From assembly GCA_001642005.1 (NCBI GenBank), contig LWCA01000347.1, forward strand, positions 1 to 30,935: a stretch of DNA of 30,935 nt. The letters are read 5' to 3'. Shown piece after piece: positions 1 to 12,000 of the stretch. Both the position numbers and the translations under genes were made by a program. Numbering within the stretch: position 1 is the first letter of the stretch; each line of letters begins with the position of its first letter. Under the pieces are notes generated by a model that worked only from the letters and a program-made list of their open reading frames with translations, had not been told where the DNA came from and ran no database searches. This stretch comes from Intoshia linei (lineage: Eukaryota; Orthonectida; Rhopaluridae).

Positions 1-575
1 ATATAAATAAAATATGTCTGATCTGATGATTTTGATTGAAATAATTAAATTACCGTGAGAAATATCACTTAACCCTGAACTTTGAGTTGAATTTGAAAAT
101 CCGAACTTTCAGGAGGAACTAATGCAGTTGGCAACCCTATTCGTGAACAAATTAGCCTGTTTTTTTAAACCATTTTTTAATTTATTGAATTCGTTTAATC
201 TCAAATTTCCATGAATTTTTGGAAATGTCGATTTATGTTTGCTTTTATACTGAAGCTTGATGTTATTCATTTTATTAACAGCAACATTTTCTTGGCAGAT
301 TACACAAACAGGTTTGTTGTAGTGTTTTATAAAATAATATTCTAATTCTCATAATTTTTGGAAAATTCTGCATTCAGAGTTCACTTTTCTCTTTTTTATC
401 GTCTTGCACATTTAAGACGACAAAATATGTTACTATGTAAATTTTTAATCTCTTAATGTTAATTTTGATTATAATGTACAATTTAGGATTTTTAAAATTA
501 AAAAATAATTTTTATAATAAAAATTATTTCGGGCCGGATCTAAACACCGCGCGGGCCGTATGTTGCCCATCCCTG
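1..575 (-). mobile_element. hAT transposon remnant, truncated by the window edge
   Basis: The right end (minus-strand 5' end) reads CAGGGATGGGCAACATAC followed by GGCCCGCGCGG, a typical hAT/Charlie-like terminus with a GC-rich subterminal stretch. Inside it is a broken transposase start (109-411). The other terminus is beyond position 1, so a target duplication cannot be tested. Confidence 0.75.
109..411 (-). pseudogene. hAT transposase N-terminus (GTF2IRD2/ZBED-like), broken
   Basis: From ATG at 411 the minus strand reads MCKTIKKRKVNSECRIFQKL, then two in-frame stops near KL*EL*YY, then KPVCVICQENVAVNK, YKSKHKSTFPKIHGNLR and LKKQANLFTNRVAN, ending in TGA at 109. Known: this order (KRKV..E.R.F, CLIC, H..KH, K/Y...G.LR, L...QQ..FT) is the BED-like zinc-finger start of hAT transposases domesticated as GTF2IRD2 and FAM200/ZBED5. 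The CxxC pair is kept, but the first zinc-binding His of the usual RHYxxxH is replaced. With the stops this shows it is dead. Confidence 0.8.
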
Positions 576-939
576 CCCTAACATATACATCAATTCATAA
601 ATAATTATTTATATAGACGTTTTAAAAATACCAATTTCAGCTACACATAACTGTTATAATTATAAGATACGGTAAAATATACAGAGAGTAAAATATTCTT
701 TTTTTCGATCACTTAGTATTATAAGGAAACAGATTTCTAAAACAATACACGTCGCTCGCCCAAGTTAAAAAGATATCTATCATTGATGCCCTTACTTTTT
801 TTGTCATGTACTTGGTAAAAACAGTCTAGCTAGACCAGTGTAATGTCCTAGTTACATTTTGTATATAATTTAATATAGTTATTGATTAAAATAAAGTTTC
901 ATCAAAGTCTTGAATGTCATAAATATAGGATATTGCAAC
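576..939. other. Intergenic A+T-rich stretch, no gene seen
   Basis: No convincing coding frame or splice pattern on either strand. A short GC-richer bit near 745-770 has no recognised identity. Confidence 0.4.
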
Positions 940-1382
940 CAGTGGTTCCCAAACTTTATACACCATGGACCACTTGCCACAAAAAAATCCCTTAATCCTG
1001 AATATGTTACTAAGGTAACATGTTTATTTTATATTTTTCCTTAACTCAAAAATTTTACATTAATTTTGACATGGTAACTTCAATGGCGTAATTAAAAAAA
1101 TTATTGATTTCAAACATACCTATGGCAACCTACCAGTGCCGAATCTACCGTATCCGATATCCTTCTACTGAGGGATTTCGACAAAATGTTTTTAAAATGG
1201 GGGCTTTAATTTACTAAATTGAGCGTTAAATAAATTCTTGAATATCAACTAATTTGTGCGTTAAATTTAAAATGTCAACTCAAGAGTCTTAGAGAGGGTT
1301 AGGGTTAACTAACATTATAATTAGTTTAAAATTATTTTTGTGGGCACCTAGAATTTCCTGTGGACCACTTTGGGAACCACTG
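940..1382. mobile_element. hAT-type miniature element, 443 bp
   Basis: Terminal inverted repeats: left CAGTGGTTCCCAAACTTT, right end AAGTGGTTCCCAAAG-type in inverse (GGACCACTTTGGGAACCACTG), with a second shared block GGACCACTT near both ends. No transposase frame. The 8 bp on each side (ATTGCAAC and AGCTAGAC) do not match, so the duplication is lost. Part of its interior (about 1213-1310) is related to 9245-9345. Confidence 0.8.
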
Positions 1383-2852
1383 AGCTAGACTCTAGCTATA
1401 CAGAGAACCGACTTTTTAATTATAAGACCGAATTTTTTAATTGATATATAGTTTTTGTAGTAGTGATTTATGATAACGCTCATATTTTGTGTAAGGGTTT
1501 TTTTATGAAGTCATGAAACATAAATTCATTTAATAGTTTATTATTATTATTACTAATCTCTAAATTAACATTATTATATTATACTTATATATAATATATT
1601 ATGTATTTATTTTTGGTTTGTATACAAACCAATGTAAAATTATGTTTGTAGTTTTTGGCATCTATACATGCAATTGTCTTGTAAGGATTAACTCTTGGTT
1701 GTATTGCACTATAAATTACAAAATTTGAAATTGTCCGTATGTGGATGCACACTAGTTCGTATGATAGTAATTACGATTTTGAATAGATAGAATGATGATT
1801 ATTTTATAATGTAAATATTATCTTAATAATAATTTAATTTATTTAATATATTATAAATATTGAAACTAATATTTAAAATCTAGAGATAAATAATAAATAA
1901 ATTATTACGCTTAGCATCTAATATATCATGTATTAATAACTACTATATTAATCAGTATTTGTAAATTCAAATTTCAAACAGGATATAATATTTTAAGGGT
2001 CAAAAGGACCATTACGTAGTTTTAATATATGTATAGTTAATGTGTAACTCAATAAAAAGGTGATAGTTATAACAAAATTTGGTATTTATCTCATATTGCA
2101 CCATGAGTTATGGATACAAGATATTAATTAATATAAAAGTTAATTAATAATTTCCAGAGGCAGGGATGAATAAATCATAACGTAGCAGTTGTATAATTAG
2201 TGGATATGTGATCATTCCTCATATAATACAATGTCAGATAATATATATCAGTGACGGTAACCAAATCAAACGTGATCACCATATTGAGGCGTGTTAATTT
2301 TGAGATTATATTCGAAAATTATTTTCTGGTCCATTTTCCGATAAAAAAATGTTACTCAGCTTTCCAATTAAAACCAAAACTTAATTTTTACATATATGAG
2401 AGGAAATTTGACAAAAACAAACAATTTCAACTGGACGATACATGCAAATATTTGATTATTATTTATATTAATTAATATCAAAAAATAAAAAAAATAAAAA
2501 ATTTTTTTTTGGGTCAAAATAATATATATGTAATACATGTATAATTAACATAAATCACTTAATGACAGTCAGCTCAATGAAAAAAAAATAATTATTTTGA
2601 TTCACATCAGATTATAACGTTTCATATTTCTTATATTTTATCTGTAAAATAAAAAGAACACTCGAGAAATGTATAAATAATACATGACGATACACAATAC
2701 ACAATACACGAGACAATGTCATGTATAGATACCAAAAACTACCATCATAAAATTACTCCTCATACAATAACATGTAATACACGAAAGTAGGGAAACACTA
2801 CCTTACAATATATACACTAACACAGATATATTATCAACATTTAAACACAAAA
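1383..2852. other. Intergenic A+T-rich region downstream of the gene
   Basis: No gene supported. A 74-codon plus-strand frame at 2251-2475 lacks any recognisable motif, splice context or composition of a gene and is treated as chance. Confidence 0.5.
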
Positions 2853-2858
2853 TTTATT
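2853..2858 (-). terminator. Candidate polyadenylation signal AATAAA
   Basis: The minus strand reads AATAAA 89 nt after the TAG of exon 34. AATAAA is common by chance in such A+T-rich DNA, so only its position supports it. Confidence 0.5.
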
Positions 2859-2946
2859 AAACGAAAATTAAATATACATAAAATTAGAATATTGGCATGG
2901 TAATGGTTTTAGGTAATTATTTTGGAAATTTAAGTACATATACTAT

Positions 2947-3099
2947 CTAATTTTTGAGAAATCGTTGAATTTGGTGTTTCATATTTCCCAACTTTAAAGT
3001 AAAAATTTTAGTACTTTCAGAGTTTATAGATGAATGGTTTCTATCAGAATAATTATCAAGTACTGCTTTTTCCAAATTTTCAATTTGCGTTAAAATATT
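2947..3099 (-). CDS. Exon 34, terminal exon with stop (153 nt)
   Basis: Acceptor ATTTAG, phase 0, 50 codons NILTQIENLEKAV... ending QIQRFLKN, then TAG at 2947-2949. An AATAAA lies about 90 nt beyond the stop. No hydrophobic anchor follows, so this is not a KASH-type end. GT dinucleotides inside the exon (for example GTACTT after EKA) could serve other splice forms, so another C-terminus is not excluded. Confidence 0.75.
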   Translation of the reverse strand, partial: NILTQIENLEKAVLDNYSDRNHSSINSESTKIFTLKLGNMKHQIQRFLKN

Positions 3100-6000
3100 C
3101 TAAATATACAATAATAATAATGTAATAATTTTATAAATGTAATCAAATACTTGTAAATTATCAGCATCAGAGTGGAGTGTTGACTTCATTTTCACAATTT
3201 TATTTACATTGCCTTGTAAGGTTTCCATTTTTTTAAAATGGTTAGTAAAATTTTCATCAGTTTTGTTTTCAAGAAAATTTTCAATTAGAAAATATGAATA
3301 TTTTTTATATTCATATAATAAATTATTAATGTTTATTTTCATGGAATCCAATTGATTATCTTTTAATACAAAAATTGAATATGCAGCGTCGTTTAATTTT
3401 TCGATTTGGGTCTATAAATATTATTAACAATTACAAATAGAATCAAAAAATTATATTTACCTGAACTTCGATTAGATTACCAATATTTTGCTGTTTAGTG
3501 TCTAATTGATTGAAAAATTCAAGAGACTTGTTATAAACATTTTGGGAACTTTTAAATTTTTCTTCTTTATTTTTTAATTTATTCAAAATTATTTCTAAAG
3601 CTTCATCTCTTTTCTCGGATAAACTTGTATAATTTGCGAGTTTGTTTTGGTATGCTAAATTTATTGATAAATTGTTGAGTTTAAAATTTACTTTTTAGGC
3701 TATTCACGTTTTTGGCATATATACTGTCATTTTTTTTAAATTTATTATTTGTGGCACTGGCTTGTTTAATTAGTACATTTATTTGGTTTATTCTAGTCGT
3801 CTAAAATGTTTCATATGTATTAATTATTAATAATAATTTTTAATAATTTTTGATATTAATTTAATATCAAAAATGATGTATACGTCATTAGTACTCAAAT
3901 CGGCTACACGAAATTTTGAAAAATATGGGAACCACCCATATTAATATATTAAGTTAAATGTTAACGCTATTCTAATGTTCTAAATTCTATAACAAACTTT
4001 AATTTCAGAATATACAGTGTTGTATATATATATTGTAGTGATTCGACTGTATTAATAAATGTCAAATTCTATAAGTTGACTACAACATTAGAAAGACTGA
4101 ATGGAACTCAAATAAATATAAAATACATCACTCAGTTGAGTAAACTTCTGAATATTTAATTATATCCATCAAAAATGTTTTATAAAAATACGTGTCGATT
4201 TTTTTGGTATATGCTTGGGTCGATGGTTGATGGTAATGGCATTTTTAAAAGTTTATCTATATCACTAATTTCATCTCTGATAAAATTCAACAATTTAAAT
4301 AAATCTGGCACTTCATCTAAATAATAAAATTAGCATTCTTTATTATTTTTTAAATTTTACATACAAAATATAAACATATTTTGCGTGAACGCGTAACGTT
4401 AAGGGAATTCACTTTCAAAAAAAAAATTTAAAAAAAAATGCAAAAATTTGTTTGATTTTTTCTTTTGATCTACAATTACTAATTCTAGAAAAAAACAAAG
4501 ACATAGATAAGAGAACAAATAAGCAGTACATTCATTATAAACGGTCTAATGTTATGATTATTCTTTTATAGAAGGAAAGGGAATAATGAAAGATGCTCTA
4601 ATACAGTGGATTTAGGGTTCGTGACATTCAAATAAAATATAAAAAAATTTTATCAATTTTTTTCATTTTTAATAGCTATTACAATTTTGCCAAATGTTGG
4701 AAATTTGTCTCAAAGCCTCAACAACCGCTACATTATTTTTTAAAAAATCCCACCATTAATAAAATGTAATAATATTTATAATTAATGTAATTAAGTTAAT
4801 GAAAAATCCCCCTTCTTCCAATATTTTTTTGAAAAACATAATTTTAACAAATCTTATAAAAAAAAACTTTTAAATTTGAATCGGGAATCACTACTCTAAT
4901 AGGTATTAGAAGAGGAAAAGATCTTAAAAATTGATAAATTGATTATTAAACATACTATCAATTTCATCATTGTCCTTTTTAAAGCTAACTAGACTTCCCA
5001 AATATTTAATGGCTTTTACAACTGAATTTCCTTCATTGGATTTGGAATAAATTGGTTCAATATCACCCAAATAACCATCCCATTCTAGACTATCTCCAGT
5101 CAACTGCATAGAAAAGTCAATATTCATTGCACTGTCGTTTAAAGCATTTTCGCTTTCTGTTTTATTTGACATCTATAAATTAAAAATCAACATTATTCAT
5201 AAAACTAACATTAATAGTCAAATACAAACTACAGTATTCCCTCTCTGGATCGCCTAACGTGTAAATTTAAACCCTAATTTCTAAAGAATTTAGGTGAAAA
5301 AATCAATAATATGATAAATTAGTAAAATCGATGATTAATTCGCTCTATGATGTATCTTTCCAACAATACATGGCTCAAATAAATGTCGCTCTAGAGAATG
5401 GTTTTTAACCCGTGTTCCGCAAAATTTAATTGGGATTCCGTAAAATATAAATGCTATATTTTTCATTTTAAAGTTTTTCCAAATAAATAAATTTAAAAAA
5501 TATAAATTGAAACGTTTCTAAATTAATCAAACCAAAAATCATATTTTGATATGCTTTTTTAATTAAATAAATACGATCGGTCAACTTAATTAAAATACTT
5601 TTTGTGTATATTTTAAATTATCTTTTTTAGAATTTAAAAATATTTATTCTAAGCCAGTTTGTCTGATTTCCTATAATTTAGATCTGCATTTTAATATATT
5701 AAGTACTTTTTTTGATCAAAACAAGTCATAGAATGGATTAATGTCATATTAGTGGTTCTTACGTATTAACTAGGAAAAATCCAAATTATAATCTTACTTG
5801 CATTGACAGCAATTAAGCATAAGAAACGGGCAAAGCTGCTGTCGGTAGAAGAAGAACTTCGTGTATGTCTCTCAAAAACACGTCCAAGAATTAAAAACCT
5901 CGGTATAAAATATCGGGCCCAAATTTCTCATTGAGAAGGAAAAATTTCTTTATTAAAAAATTGTTTTCAATATTAGAAGCGTAATTTTTTAATTAAAAAT

Positions 6001-9000
6001 CAAGTTGTTTTATATATACGACATGCGAAAAAACATTTTTGATCATGCTTTTAGGTGTCGCGATTTTTTGAAATTTCATAAGGGTTCCGCGCAGTAAAAA
6101 AGGTTGAGAAACACTGATCTAGAGAATGGACGTCAAATTAAAAATATCGCCTCAAATATTGAATCCTGTAATTGGCACAATCGAGAGGAAATAAAGATAA
6201 ACCAAAAATTGAGTGTTTTTTCGACAAAATATTAACTGACCAATCCATTACTGATATAGACAATAAAAAGTTAATACCATGAAAATTCAAAATTGCTTAT
6301 AATTTTATTAAAATTATAGATTTAAGAATTAATAAACCCATACAAAACGACTAACCAATTGTAAGTTTTAATTTCCCATTATCTATTGAAATTATAACAT
6401 CCATAATTTGTAACATTATAGTTCCCATTAGTACCCAGTCACAACAGGTATATTAATTAAGACTTGGTATTGTAAGCCAAAAAAAATTATGGGAATTTGA
6501 TAATTAAAACTGTTTCAAGTAGGTAACAATTTACTCTATATGATCATATAATATAGTTTACTTTTAGTAATAATGTTCATAATGATAATAGTGTTTAAAC
6601 AATGGGCAATTTTTATCAAATTTAATATTTATAAAATTTTTTAAGGTGATTTGATGATTATTCAATGTAAAAATTCTTTTTAAAATAAATTTTACATTAA
6701 AAACCTAAGAAATTAACATATCTCTAATCTTATAAAATGGTCAAAATTTTAATAAAAATTATAAATTTCAGTAAATATCAAATTAACAAAAGTAAATTTG
6801 TAACATTCTCATGAAAATATTTAAAAAAAATACTAAACATTTAGAGTGATAAAGTTTTAAAATGACAAAATAAATATAAATTGTTGGTATAAAACCTCAA
6901 ATTTAAGTTGAATTCATCAAAATATAAATGTTTCCAGGATTAAATTTAAAATTATTGAGTTAAATTGTGAAATTTTTGGAGTAGCTAATTTAAATGAATA
7001 CTCGTAAAATTTATGAAATTGGAGTCGTTGTTATATAACTGCTCCGTGGAGTAATTTTCTGGCAACTCTAGTTTAGTGATAAATTTTAAAAATCATGAAA
7101 TTTGATCAATTATAATGAGGGTTAGGCACTAATGGATTAAAATCGAATAAATTACCGGAGATACGCTTCCTCTGTAGAGTAATGACTCATATGAAACATC
7201 AACTGGTTTTTCAATACCAACTTCCACTTTACCAAAATTGTGGATAATAAAATTAGCATTGCTAATTAAATTATTCAAGCTATTTACTTTTTTATTCAAT
7301 AGATTAAAATTCCCGAAATTTGAAAATTTTTTTGAAAAAGCAGATACTTTTTCTTCACATTTTTTAATTTCTTGTTCAATTTCATTCAATTTTAAAAGTC
7401 GTTCCTAAAAATATACATATATTTTTCAAATAAATATATAATGATACAACAATTATTTCCTTAAGAAATAAGAATTACTGAAGAATAATAATAATAATAA
7501 TAAAAACATATTCATTAAAAGTTGAACGACGTTATTATATATTATTTCACTAATATTAACATATTAAATAATTTGAAAAAATTGGATACAAAAATGGTAA
7601 ATAATTTGCTGTCTGTAAATATACCAATTATAATTGATAATTAATTAAAATATACATAAATACTATATTATTAAATTTTTATTAATTACATTAATATATT
7701 TAATAATTATTATATTTAAAAATATATGTATGTATCTGGGAGCATACTCCCTGGGCAGAGATAGCCGCTACTTGTATGAAGTACACAACAGAGAAGCTAG
7801 TTCAGTATTCATTTAACATAATTATATATACAATTAGACTTACCGGTAAATTTCGTTTACTAGCACAATTTTTCAAAGTATTAACAAAATTAGAAGTAAT
7901 TGTATGTACTTTTTTAATATTGTTTGCTACAAATTTGTAATATTTGATGAATTTTTCAATTCTAAAAATTAAATAATAATTGTATATATTATTATAAACT
8001 TTATTCGCATATTGTCAACCATTTTGCATTTTTTATTCCAAAAATATTCTATATGCTCGATAGTTCGCTTCATGTCGAGTCTGTCTTTTTCATTGGGACA
8101 AGCAGTCTTATCAGTTTGTAAAATTTCACATAATCCAATTATGGCATTTATAGAAGTACTTCTATTTATTATTTGTATCTTCATGTCCTATTTTAAATAT
8201 CAGATCTTCATATAATGAGCCCCAAGAATGGGTGGTAATGATTATAATTATAAATAGGTATATTCCATAACAAATTACTGTCAGTTATTTATGTTTATGT
8301 TATTCTATTGTTAATAGAAAAAAATATAAAATTTTGATTCCCTTTTTATAGTAAACATTAAAAAAAGTAAGGCATCCATAGAATAATTACATCGTATGAA
8401 AAAATTTTTTTTTCATTAATCGATTTAACAAATACAAAATCTAACAATGTAAGTAAAAATTGTGAAATTAGAGAAGAATTTACAACATATTTTAATATAC
8501 AGTATAACCTCCGTTATTCCCCAAAATAGAGATTTGAAATGTCAGGCGAATAATGAAAGTTATACTGTACTTCATTTCAAGTTATTTGAGGTCTATTTTT
8601 GAAATTTTACTAGTTTCTATAAAAAATAAATTAAGATTAAATGTAACCATAATATTAGTTGGCGGTTATATTAATGGTTTAAAAAATAAAAATATACTCT
8701 GAAACATATGAAAAATTTTGTCGAATAACGGAATCGGGCGAATTGCAGAATTTTACTATACTAGTATTATATAAATATAAATTAACCGGGCGAATAAATA
8801 CGGATATTTTACTGTATATAATTATATTATATATTATCTATACATTACAAAAATTTATTTATTATTAAGAAGTTATTAATATTTCATTTTTCTATTAGTC
8901 AAATTAACAATAAAATAATGTACATATAAATTATAATACATTTTATTAATTACTTCATAATCCCTCTGATATCTATTGTATATATCATTAACTGAAACGT

Positions 9001-12000
9001 TGGCTTTTTGAATGCTTAAATTGGCGTTGTATAGTGTGTTGATGGAATTGCTGTTCATCCAACTTCGCAATTCATAAACCATTTTATCGAAAGAATCAAA
9101 CGCTCTGATTATATCGTTTAAATTTGCGGTTCTGAAATTAAGTATATTCAATATATCCGTACAAATATATTAACATGTGTCTTCAATGAAGACTCTTCAT
9201 TGAAACAACAAAAATTCAATCGATAAAAATGAAAGATTTTATATTCAAAATTGAGCATTAAGAAAATTATATTCTTGAACATCGTAACTATTTTGTGGTC
9301 TCAATTAAAAATGTCAAGTCAAGAACCTTGAAGAAGTGTCTAGGGGTTATATGACATTACTCATCGTTTTTAAAATCTTTTCATGTGTCTATTTTTCATT
9401 TTCGGTGATCTTGAGATTTGGAGCCGGCTCTGCCTACACCTATCATCGCGGACTGCATTTCACAGCTTAAATTCAAGAGAAAACAGTTACGATATTGAAA
9501 AATTTATTAAATGCTCAATTTCAAAAAATGAAACCACAGTTTTTATACATATCAAATATTTTCCGAAAACACCAACTTCATCCATAAAAGGGTATCGGGT
9601 AAGATGGGTTCTGTTCTGTTCCGTTTGAGGACACAGGTTAATCAAATATATAAAAATATTTGGTACACGATGGCACATAAAAATCTGAGCTATACATTTC
9701 AAATTAAGATATACCTATTGCGAATCGTTAGCGTCATATGATTACCATAATCATGTAGGTGGTTCATTTTAAGTTTTATTATGGTTGTGTATGATACACT
9801 CGAACAGTCATATACTAATTTGTCAGAAATATTTTCTAGGTTATTAATTCGTGATTTGACATCTTTCATTTGATCTGAGAGCATCTAAAATTGATTATAA
9901 TTACTGATTTACAAAAGGAATATTTTTCAAAGTCGCAACATAAATCATGGAGCTACCTCACTCTAAATCACTGTTTACCCTTTCAAATAGTGTACGGACC
10001 CCATTTCAAAATATTTATTTTTTGGACCTAAAAGAAATATGAAATATAAAATATTTATAAAAAAATTAAAGGTTTTTTCTAATAACATTTTCAAAAAAAT
10101 ATTGGAAAAAGGGGATTTTTTCTTTAATGGTTGGTAAAATTGGATTAATTATTTATTTTGTGGTTTGATTATTAGTGGATATTTCAAAAAAATATCGGTA
10201 AATTTTTCGATTTTTCCCAGAAGGTTTTGAAATGGTATTTTTTATTAAATTTTATTGATGGTGGATAAAATTGGGATTTTTTAAAATAATAACGTAGCGA
10301 TCGTCTAGGCTTTGGGATAAATTCCCAACATCTGGCAACTCTGTAAAAAATATTAAAAATTCTTCTATAAACATATCCAAAAGTTGATAATATATTTTTT
10401 ATATTTTATTTGAATCTCACTGACCCCAGGCATATAATTTTGTATTTATGATAATAATATGTAGTTGATAATTGATTTAAAAAATATGACTCATTAGTAA
10501 GTTTTGTTTATACATAGTAATATAAACAAACTTTTATAATAACTACAATAATTATAATCTCAGTAAAGTCTACATTCCTGAAACAATACAAATAACAAAT
10601 TTGACTTGAATTTGAAAAACAAATATTACATTCAAATGCTTAAGAATAACATTAACATGTTTTTCATTAAGGTTTTTGAGTTTTTCATCAACTGAACCGA
10701 TATATGAAACGAGGTTACTGTATTCTACATCAAAATTTTTCCACGATTTGAGACAGGTTTGAATTTTAGTTTGGTATACTTGAATCATGTCTAAACAACT
10801 GTTGATCTGTTTGTGGATTAATGAAATTTTGTTGTCTTCAAATTCGGTAATGGCAATACTATTCAATTGTTTTGTTTTAAAAGCATTTTCTAGAGAGCCA
10901 TTTGTAAATTTGTACATTACTTTGATTATATTTTGTTTAAAGTAATTCAATGTAGTTGACAATTCCTAAGTGTAAAAGTAATTATAATGTTAATATAAAT
11001 TAATATCATATTATATTTATAATCATACGCTGCATTTAATTTCATTCAATTTTAATATATTGATATCGGCAGTAATTTGATCATTATCGCAGAATGTTAC
11101 AATTTCAGACGTTAATTGGTGAACACGGTTATACATACTGTTGATACATTCGGACTTTCTCATGCAATGCAAAATTGTATTTAATTTATCGGTAGATTGT
11201 TGAGCGAGTCTTTTGAAACTATTCTTTGCTGCACACAATTGTTCCCGGATATTTAGAAAATCAGTTGCCCTTTCTGCACTCAAGGAAGTCAAAATAGATT
11301 GACTCAATAAAACTATTTCATTGTAATACCATTTTAAATGGTTTATTTCGCAATCAAAACCCTAAATTTAAAAACGTTAATCAAATGATCAACCAATGAA
11401 TTACCAGCATTAAATTCCACTTTCTGTTTATGGAATATATTGATTCAGTTTTTTTAATTTCGATTTTATCAATTTTCTCATGTAGTAACTCATTAAATTC
11501 ATTAAATGAAATCATTTTCATTTTAAACAGATTTAAAACGGAAATGTATTGAAGAATCAAATCTTTTCGGTGTCTAAATCTTTTTTTAATGTTTCCCCAA
11601 TCAATGAAGGATGAATTCAGTTCATTGATATAATTCTTTTGAGACTCACATAAATTAGTACTATACATTGATGAATTTGAAGATTCATTTTCGTCTTCAC
11701 CAGAAAACAACATTTTTCCTTCATTAATGATGGCAATTAAAATAGGGTCATTAAAATTTAGTTTTTCGAAAAACAACTAAATTTCAGATAAAAGTTAGAT
11801 AAAATAAATTATAATATAAAAAATACACAAAATTCGAAATAGTGATCCATCATATCATCGATGTTGGTTGTAAATTTGATAAGTAACATTTTATCTATAT
11901 TTTTTAAAAATGATACCCAGTTATCACATTTTTTTTGAAATGTCTAAAATTTATTTATATATAATTGATTTCAAAATATTCAAGGTATATTACCATTTGA

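Larger units (their letters stand above)
5173..7155. other. Long intron between exons 28 and 29
   Basis: Contains the hAT element 5398-6116. The rest (6130-7150) is A+T-rich with no coding frame or repeat that I recognise. Confidence 0.6.

Noticed and set aside
2251-2475. 74-codon plus-strand open frame
   Set aside because: No motif, no splice or promoter context, composition as in the surrounding noncoding DNA; frames this long are expected by chance.
1-2850. Search for a KASH-type membrane anchor downstream of the stop
   Set aside because: No minus-strand stretch with a transmembrane segment followed by a PPT-like end was seen; the region is transposon and A+T-rich filler.
8012-8215. Plus-strand frame with hydrophobic residues
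   Set aside because: It is the antisense of exon 26, whose splice phases fit the gene.
9383-9702. Overlapping frames on both strands in a less A+T-rich patch
   Set aside because: They lie inside an intron in repeat-like sequence and match no family; neither can be joined to the exon chain in phase.
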